Assembly (NCBI GenBank): GCA_934527255.1
Contig: CAKTAM010000019.1
Coordinates: forward strand, 1 to 26,329
Direction of reading: 5' to 3'
DNA from: an uncultured Oscillospiraceae bacterium
Lineage (GTDB): Bacteria > Bacillota > Clostridia > Oscillospirales > Ruminococcaceae
Length of the DNA stretch: 26,329 nt
Positions within the stretch are counted from its first letter, which is position 1, and the number at the start of each line of letters is the position of its first letter. Under the pieces are notes generated by a model. It had not been told where the DNA came from, made no database searches, and saw only the letters and a list, made by a program, of their open reading frames with translations. This document shows, piece by piece, positions 21,371 through 26,329 of this stretch. A program made the position numbers and the translations under genes.

Positions 21371-21682
21371 ATGATGATCCCGGAAGTACGGGTGGAGACC
21401 GTGGCAGGATACTGCCGCATTGACACACCCCTGGATGACGCGGACCGGCAGGTGCTGGAAAACATCATCATGCCCGCCGCCAAGGCCCACATGGTGACGT
21501 ACACCGGCCAGAAGGAAGAAGAGCTGGACAAGCATGCAGAACTGACCATCGCCTACCTGGCGTTGTGCAGCTTTTTGTATGATAACCGCAGCCTGGGCGC
21601 CGTGACAGACCAGAAGCAGAACGAACTTGTGGCCAGCTTTTTGGATGGCTACAACCTGAACTTGATGGCCTGGGAGGTGTAG
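21371..21682 (+). CDS. Head-tail connector (gp6-like)
   Basis: A 103-residue helical protein with the conserved early RID and a middle ELDKHAELTIAYLALCSFLYDNR segment, as in HK97 gp6/SPP1 gp15-type adaptors that form a ring below the portal. GAGGTGA at 21357-21363 precedes ATG 21371. First of four joining genes in conserved order. Confidence 0.85.
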   Translation: MMIPEVRVETVAGYCRIDTPLDDADRQVLENIIMPAAKAHMVTYTGQKEEELDKHAELTIAYLALCSFLYDNRSLGAVTDQKQNELVASFLDGYNLNLMAWEV

Positions 21683-21684
21683 CC

Positions 21685-22005
21685 ATGGAAGCGGGAAACC
21701 TGCGCCACAAGATTACCTTGCAGCGCCCGGCGGGCGGTGATTTGAGCGACCCGAACGGCGCCACCGAGTGGGAAGACTACGCCACCACCAACGCCAGTGT
21801 GCTGCCGCTGCGCGGCCGGGAGCTGTGGGAAGCCCAGGCAGCCCAAAGCACCATTGACCACCGCATTATTTTGCGGTGGCGGCCCGGCGTAAAGCGCAGC
21901 ACCCGTGTGCTGCTGGGCAACCGCAAGTTTGAGGTGCAGTACATCATTGACCAGGGCGAACGCCACGAATGGCTGCAGCTGATGTGCCGGGAACTGGAGG
22001 AGTAA
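21685..22005 (+). CDS. Head closure protein (SPP1 gp16-like)
   Basis: A 106-residue beta-rich protein beginning MEAGNLRHKITLQRP, the usual opening of phage head-tail joining (Phage_H_T_join) proteins, with the later HRIILRWRPGV and FEVQYIIDQGERHEWLQLMC strands also typical. Acts as the stopper ring that closes the filled head. GGGAGGTG precedes ATG 21685, two bases after the upstream stop. Confidence 0.88.
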   Translation: MEAGNLRHKITLQRPAGGDLSDPNGATEWEDYATTNASVLPLRGRELWEAQAAQSTIDHRIILRWRPGVKRSTRVLLGNRKFEVQYIIDQGERHEWLQLMCRELEE

Positions 22006-22008
22006 ACC

Positions 22009-22395
22009 GTGATTGAAGAAATCCTGAAAGATGCCTTGCAGCAGGTGGACGGCCTGGCCGGGAAGGTGTACAAGCTGGCGGCGCCGAAGGACGCCACCGC
22101 CCCCTACGCTGTTTTTGGCAAACACGACGACACCGAGCTGCAAGACCTGGACGGCGGCACGGGCTTTTGGACAGGCAACCTGGAACTGCACCTGCTGGCG
22201 GCCAACTACGCTGCGCTGAAAGCCCTGGAACAGGGCGTAAAGCGCGCCTGCCGCACGGCAGAGGGAAAAGTGACCGCTGACGGCTTGGAAGTGTGCGAAA
22301 TGCGCGCCAGGGTGGCCGAGACCGAAGAGGCCCTGCCGAACACCAAGCTGGAACACAGCGAAATGGAGGTGACAGCCAGTTGGCTGGAAACCTGA
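22009..22395 (+). CDS. Tail completion protein (gp17-like, DUF3168 type)
   Basis: A 128-residue alpha/beta protein with APYAVFGKHDD and a strand pair through TGNLELHLLAAN, as in tail-terminator/completion proteins at this position. It would join tail tube and connector. The GTG start at 22009 follows GGAGG at 21996-22000 with eight-base spacing. The gene overlaps the next one by 16 bases. Confidence 0.7.
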   Translation: MIEEILKDALQQVDGLAGKVYKLAAPKDATAPYAVFGKHDDTELQDLDGGTGFWTGNLELHLLAANYAALKALEQGVKRACRTAEGKVTADGLEVCEMRARVAETEEALPNTKLEHSEMEVTASWLET

Positions 22396-22868
22396 CGTTT
22401 GATTGGGACAAGGCGGCCGCCGCTGAGATCGACGCTGCGCTGCGGCAACTTAAGGACGGCACCCAGCGGGTAGCCGCACAAGCTGCCCTGGCACCGGCAC
22501 AAGCAGAGCTGGAGGCTGCCAAGGCTGCGGCCCCCGTGAAGACCGGCACCCTGCGGGACAGCCTGGTGCTGCACATGGAGCATAACCGGCCGAACGGCAA
22601 GCAGGTGTACGATGTACTGCCGACCGCCAAGGCCAACGGCCTGCTGCAAAAGCAGGTAAAGCAGCCTGGGCGCACTGCCAACGGCAAAAGCCGACGAAAA
22701 ACCGCCTACTACCCCGCCAGCCAGGAATATGGCTTTGCCACTGTGAACGGCGGCCGGGTAGCCGGTAAGCATTACCTGGGCGGCAGCATGGCAGCGGGCA
22801 GCGAGGGCTACCGCGAAGCGATCCTGGAAGAAATCGAAAAGAACGTAGACGAAGCCTGGGGCAACTAA
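22380..22868 (+). CDS. HK97 gp10-like tail component
   Basis: A 162-residue protein with the family hallmarks: a helical start, KAAAPVKTGTLRDSL (about 53-67) and AYYPASQEYG with later YLGGS. Order in this operon suggests head-tail joining or tail completion. I set the start at TTG 22380 because GGAGGTG at 22365-22371 sits eight bases before it and no ATG lies nearby; the longer frame overlaps the upstream gene heavily. Gene 22009 is normally followed by this family, and gp10 by the tail tube. Confidence 0.85.
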   Translation: MAGNLTFDWDKAAAAEIDAALRQLKDGTQRVAAQAALAPAQAELEAAKAAAPVKTGTLRDSLVLHMEHNRPNGKQVYDVLPTAKANGLLQKQVKQPGRTANGKSRRKTAYYPASQEYGFATVNGGRVAGKHYLGGSMAAGSEGYREAILEEIEKNVDEAWGN

Positions 22869-22884
22869 GCCCCAGGCATTTTTT
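22854..22884 (+). terminator. Terminator hairpin spanning a stop codon
   Basis: GCCTGGGGC (22854-22862) and GCCCCAGGC (22869-22877) pair perfectly around AACTAA, which holds the stop codon of the gp10-like gene; ATTTTTT follows. A second hairpin GCCCC/GGGGC (22894-22909) sits before the tail-tube ribosome site. It looks like a functional intrinsic terminator in the middle of the tail genes. Confidence 0.75.
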
Positions 22885-22930
22885 GGATTTTACGCCCCTG
22901 TAATGGGGCACCTGTGAAAGGAGACAAACT

Positions 22931-23353
22931 ATGGCAATCAGTGTTGCAAAAGGTACTAAACTGACCATCGGCGGCAAGGCTGTGGCCCATCTGACCAAGA
23001 TCGGCAGCCCCAGCGTTAAGTGGGACACCACCGAAAGCACCGCGCTGGATACCGAAGGCGATTTCAAAGAATTTCTGACCACCTTTGCCGAGGGCGGCGA
23101 GGTGAGCGTTACCGGCAACTTCGATATTAGCGATGAGGGCCAGAAAGCGATGATTGAGGCAATGGCAGCTGGCACGGATAACCTGGAATTTACCATTGTT
23201 TTCCCGAAAAAGATCGGGGCCGAGTGGGCCTTTAAAGCCAGTGTAAACAGCTTTGCCACCAGCGCCGAGACCGCGGGCATCGTGACCTTTGACGCCACCC
23301 TGAAAGTGAGCGGCAAACCGGAACTGAAAGCAAGCGAGGGAATCGGGGGCTGA
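22931..23353 (+). CDS. Major tail (tube) protein
   Basis: A 140-residue beta-rich protein. The opening GTKLTIGGKAVAHLTKIGSP, the TTESTALDTEG segment and the central EVSVTGNFDISD match tail tube proteins of the lambda gpV/phi13 type. It polymerises into the siphovirus tail tube. AAAGGAG lies eight bases before ATG 22931, just after a terminator-like element, so high expression may start or be re-set here. Confidence 0.9.
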   Translation: MAISVAKGTKLTIGGKAVAHLTKIGSPSVKWDTTESTALDTEGDFKEFLTTFAEGGEVSVTGNFDISDEGQKAMIEAMAAGTDNLEFTIVFPKKIGAEWAFKASVNSFATSAETAGIVTFDATLKVSGKPELKASEGIGG

Positions 23354-23368
23354 TAGGAGGGACAACCC

Positions 23369-23782
23369 ATGACGAATAAAAAGAGCGCGGGCAACCGCGT
23401 ATTTATGGCAAACCTGGGCAAGGCAGGCACCTTTGCCCTGAACTGTGGCCATCGTGAGCTGAAGCAGATCGAAAGCCTGCTGGGTATGAAGATCAGCGAA
23501 CTTACCATGGAGAGTGTGCGCGAAATTGACTGTTGCCTGTACTGCATGGTGCAGCGCGATGCAGCCCGCAAACAGGTAGCCATGGACAAAGAGACCTTTA
23601 ACGCAGCCCTGGACAACATGAACGCCGCCCAGTACTTGGCCGCCAGCCGTGCCGCTGCACAGTGCTACAGGGCAGCGTTTGATGTGCCGGAGGATGGCGA
23701 AGAGACGGAAGACACTGCCGATGGTGACGAAAAAAACGCCCCGACGACCCCGGCGAATGGGACTGGGACCGAAGCCTGGTGA
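23369..23782 (+). CDS. Tail assembly chaperone, short form (gpG-like)
   Basis: A 137-residue helical protein between tail tube and tape measure, the usual place of the gpG chaperone. The tail end is acidic (DVPEDGEETEDTADGDEKNA), typical of the segment just before a frameshift site. AGGAGG precedes ATG 23369. Its stop overlaps the downstream frame by four bases (GTGA), but a -1 shift at 23731-23737 gives the longer product. Confidence 0.88.
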   Translation: MTNKKSAGNRVFMANLGKAGTFALNCGHRELKQIESLLGMKISELTMESVREIDCCLYCMVQRDAARKQVAMDKETFNAALDNMNAAQYLAASRAAAQCYRAAFDVPEDGEETEDTADGDEKNAPTTPANGTGTEAW

Positions 23783-24078
23783 GTGCTTTGCGGCTGGGGC
23801 TGACCCTGACCGAGTATGAAGACATAACCCCGGCGGAATTGGTTTTGCTGCTGCGGATACACCGGCAGCGGGAAGAAGATCGCCGCAAAGAGCACGAAGC
23901 CGACCTGTATGCCCTGGCCTGTATGACCGGGCAGGCCGTATGGGGCAAGCTGGAGCGCTTCGACACGCTGTTTGGCCGTGATGCAGATCACGCCCAGGAA
24001 ATGACCGCGGAAGAAATGCTGGACCAGGTGCGGGCAATCAACGCCGCACTGGGCGGCACCAACAGCTTTGACAGTTAG
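23369..24078 (+). CDS. Tail assembly chaperone, frameshifted form (gpGT-like)
   Basis: A -1 shift at the A AAA AAC heptamer (23731-23737) joins the first 123 codons to the -1 frame, which is open from 23728 to the TAG at 24076-24078, giving about 236 residues. The new part begins RPDDPGEWDWDRSLVSALRL and continues with LTLTEYEDITPAELV; the DWD-ALRLGL-TPAEL pattern is what Clostridial gpGT extensions look like. The extension should bind the tape measure during tail assembly. The downstream frame also has a GTG at 23779, so a separate small protein is possible but less likely. Confidence 0.85.
23731..23737 (+). other. Programmed -1 ribosomal frameshift site
   Basis: The zero-frame codons GAA AAA AAC contain the canonical slippery heptamer A AAA AAC, 45 bases before the zero-frame stop. 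The -1 frame opens immediately before it (last -1 stop at 23725-23727) and stays open to 24078. No simple strong stem is obvious just downstream. Confidence 0.85.
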
Positions 24079-24092
24079 GAGGTGATGGCTGT

Positions 24093-26329
24093 ATGGCAAC
24101 GAAAAACCTTATTGTGCGTATCGGCGCAGACCTTAGCGACCTTGCCAAGGCTACGGATGCCGCGCGCGGGCATTTTGCGAAACTGGAGCAGGTGCGGAAA
24201 AGCGCTGCTGCAAACCAGCAGGACAGCCTGACCAAGGAACTGGAAGCGGCCAACCAGAAGGTACAGCAGCTAAAAAATGAGTACCGGCAGCTGACCGGCA
24301 CCATGGGCCAGCCAAGCACCGAAAACGGGCTGCTGAAGCAGCTGCGGGACGTGCAGAAGGCGCGGGCCGACCTGGACAAGCAGTATGCCAACAAAGATGG
24401 CAGCATAAAGGACACCACGCCGGAAGCTATTTTGCAGCAGTATGAAGTGCTAGAAAGACGGGCCGATGAACTGTACGACAAAATCCGCCAGATCAGGCTT
24501 GACCCAGCAAGTACGCCGGAGGCCCAGGCCCTGGGCAACCAGCTGAAAGAGGCTGCCCAGCATGCCAACGATTTGCAGAAAGAGCTGAACAAAAGCAAGG
24601 CCGAGAACCCGGACACGGGCAGCGGCCCCAGCCTGAAAGCCAAAGTGCTGGACGGCCTGACAGGGGCCGGTAACGTGGCCATGAAAGGCTTTGCCGGACT
24701 GGCCACCGGGGCCGGAAAGGCCCTGCAGCTGATACAGACAGGCGCTGGCAAGGCTGCCCAGTTTGTGGGCAGTATCCGCAGCGCCGCCAGTAACGCCCTG
24801 GGCGGAATTACCAGCATAGGCACGGGCATCGGCCGGGTGGCTGGGCGCATAGGCAGCCTGGCCGCCAGCGCGCTGGTGTTCAATGTGCTTAGCAAGGGAT
24901 TCCAGGCGGTGCAGCAAGGCATATCCGGCATGATCGAGGGAGACAGCCAGCTGAAAGCGAGCCTGGCCAGCCTGCAGGGAAACCTGCTGACGGCCTTTGC
25001 CCCGCTGTGGCAGACGATCTTGCCCATTGTGCGGGCCGTGACGGCGGCCCTGGCAAGCCTGGCCGCCATGGTGGCCCAGGTGATGGCAAGCCTATTCGGA
25101 ACCACCACCGCAGCCGCGCAGAAGAGCGCGCAGGCCTACTACAAGCAGGCCGGGGCTGCCAGCAGCAGCGCAAGCGCCAGCAAGAAGGCTGCCGAGGCTG
25201 CAAAGCGTGAGGCGGCAGACTTTGACATCCTGCACAAGGTGGGCAACGACAGCAGCACCGACAGCAGCGGAGGCGGCGGGAGCGTGACCCCTGACCTGAC
25301 CACCGACATCAGCCAGCCCGGCAGCTTTGTGGATAAGCTGACCAACGCCATCAAGGATGACGATTGGTACAAGGTGGGCGAAATTTTTGCCGAAAAGCTG
25401 AACGAAGCCATGGAGGCCATCCCCTGGGAGGGCATACAGAGCACCGCGAAGCGCTGGGCAGAAGACATTGCCACCACCCTGAACGGATTTGTGGAAACGC
25501 TGGACTGGGGACTGGTAGGCAGCACCCTGGGCAACGGCCTGAACACCGCGCTGGGCTTTATGGACACCTTTGTGCAGACCTTCCACTGGGACAGCCTGGG
25601 CACCGGCATCGGCAACGGGCTGGAGGGCATGCGGCAGGCGGTAGACTGGTCACTTGTGGGCCGCAGCCTGACCAACGGCCTGAAAGCCGCCTTTGAAACC
25701 CTGCACGGCTTTGTGACGTCCGGCTTTAACTGGGGCGGGCTGGGTGATGATCTTGCAACGGCCATCAACAGCGCCTGGGGCAACGTGGACTGGGTGCAGG
25801 CAGCTGTGGATATTGGCGAACTTGCCAAAGACGTGCTGGAGACCGCCACGGCGGCGATCCAGGGCGTGGATTGGGTACAGATCGGCACAGATTGTGGAAA
25901 GGCGCTGCAAAGCATCGATTGGGGCGGCGTTATCGAAGAGGTGTTTGCCCTGATCGGCAGCCTGGTGGGCGCTGCACTGGGCGCAGGCTTCGGCTTTTTT
26001 ACCGGGCTGTTTGACGGCCTGGACGAAACCCTAAACAAGTATTTTGGCGACATTGGCGAAAGCGGCATTGAAGGATTTTTCAACGGCATTGGCGAAATGC
26101 TGGGCGATGCGGCCGCCTGGGCCAAAGAACACATCGTTGACCCGTTTGTGAACGGTGTAAAAAATGCCCTGGGCATACACTCCCCTTCCACCGTGATGGC
26201 GGAAATCGGCGGGAACACGATCCAGGGCTTTTTCGATGGCATCACCGGGCTGTGGGACACTGTGACCGGCTGGCTGGGTGAACACCTGGGCGGCATTGTG
26301 GGCCAGTTCAATGATTGGAAAGACCAGAC
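24093..26329 (+). CDS. Tail tape measure protein (partial, 3' end outside window)
   Basis: Sets tail length and is ejected with the DNA. At least 745 residues, no stop before the window edge. Opening NLIVRIGADLSDLAKATDAA is typical; a coiled coil follows (about 35-180), then Gly/Ala-rich and hydrophobic segments (about 185-335), a Ser/Ala-rich linker and a repeat region. From 425 to 610 nine short units end in a Trp, mostly (D/H/N)W (W425, 445, 472, 499, 519, 547, 567, 594, 610). A hydrophobic helix lies near 620-642, and the LGIHSPSTVM motif (about 693-702) is diagnostic for these proteins. GGAGGTGAT precedes ATG 24093. Confidence 0.92.
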   Translation, partial: MATKNLIVRIGADLSDLAKATDAARGHFAKLEQVRKSAAANQQDSLTKELEAANQKVQQLKNEYRQLTGTMGQPSTENGLLKQLRDVQKARADLDKQYANKDGSIKDTTPEAILQQYEVLERRADELYDKIRQIRLDPASTPEAQALGNQLKEAAQHANDLQKELNKSKAENPDTGSGPSLKAKVLDGLTGAGNVAMKGFAGLATGAGKALQLIQTGAGKAAQFVGSIRSAASNALGGITSIGTGIGRVAGRIGSLAASALVFNVLSKGFQAVQQGISGMIEGDSQLKASLASLQGNLLTAFAPLWQTILPIVRAVTAALASLAAMVAQVMASLFGTTTAAAQKSAQAYYKQAGAASSSASASKKAAEAAKREAADFDILHKVGNDSSTDSSGGGGSVTPDLTTDISQPGSFVDKLTNAIKDDDWYKVGEIFAEKLNEAMEAIPWEGIQSTAKRWAEDIATTLNGFVETLDWGLVGSTLGNGLNTALGFMDTFVQTFHWDSLGTGIGNGLEGMRQAVDWSLVGRSLTNGLKAAFETLHGFVTSGFNWGGLGDDLATAINSAWGNVDWVQAAVDIGELAKDVLETATAAIQGVDWVQIGTDCGKALQSIDWGGVIEEVFALIGSLVGAALGAGFGFFTGLFDGLDETLNKYFGDIGESGIEGFFNGIGEMLGDAAAWAKEHIVDPFVNGVKNALGIHSPSTVMAEIGGNTIQGFFDGITGLWDTVTGWLGEHLGGIVGQFNDWKDQ

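Noticed and set aside
19864..21549. Minus-strand open frame of 561 codons
   Set aside because: Antisense shadow of the protease and capsid genes; low-complexity Gly/His/Val-rich translation.
23779..24078. Independent 99-codon gene after the tail chaperone
   Set aside because: Better explained as the -1 frameshift extension of the upstream gene; kept only as a possible minor product from the GTG start.
1..26329. tRNA or rRNA genes and insertion sequences
   Set aside because: I saw no cloverleaf-like sequence, rRNA segment or transposase gene; the only recombinase is the phage integrase.

Overview
The window is the left and central part of an integrated, tailed, HK97-type siphovirus genome (a prophage). 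It starts near one integration boundary and ends inside the tail tape-measure gene. Base composition is GC-rich with GC-rich third codon positions, Shine-Dalgarno sites are strong (GGAGG type), and gene families and order match prophages of Gram-positive gut Clostridia. Faecalibacterium/Gemmiger-like Oscillospiraceae are my best guess, but no host marker gene lies in the window, so the host is an inference.

Layout. (1) 1-290 is hairpin-rich, noncoding-looking DNA that may be host sequence. (2) 141-2969, minus strand, is the lysogeny module: a large serine recombinase, a small TM2-domain membrane protein, a long perfect hairpin, and a repressor with two HTH domains. (3) 2970-3118 is a divergent control region with two readable promoters and three related operators. 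(4) 3119-7413, plus strand, holds Cro and a run of tightly packed small genes of unknown function, several with ATGA overlaps, broken by a 330-base hairpin-rich stretch (6573-6902). (5) 7414-12823 holds a terminator, a candidate replication origin, a HUH (rolling-circle type) Rep protein, a PcfK-like and a PcfJ-like protein, a coiled-coil protein and a probable late regulator. (6) 12824-13782 holds a leader with a terminator, a Cys-rich protein, an HNH endonuclease and a GC-rich inverted-repeat region that is a good cos candidate. (7) 13783-26329 is the packaging, head and tail operon: TerS, TerL, portal with a C-terminal extension, a very acidic protein, a lipoprotein and a methyltransferase-like protein as inserted cargo, protease, major capsid protein, four head-tail joining proteins, tail tube, tail assembly chaperones joined by a readable -1 frameshift site, and the truncated tape measure.

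How it works together. Repressor and Cro compete for the 2970-3118 operators. Early genes lead to Rep-driven replication. The regulator encoded just before the 12.83-12.91 kb leader probably turns on late transcription. HNH, TerS and TerL cut and package DNA into a capsid made by portal, protease and capsid protein. At least three terminator-like hairpins lie inside the late region, which implies antitermination or stepwise expression. Points most worth a second look are the portal-fused toxin-like domain with its acidic neighbour, the PcfK-like (AcrIIA9-related?) gene, the hairpin-rich early RNA region, the Rep/origin pair in a tailed phage, and the integrase 3' end that runs through a terminator.
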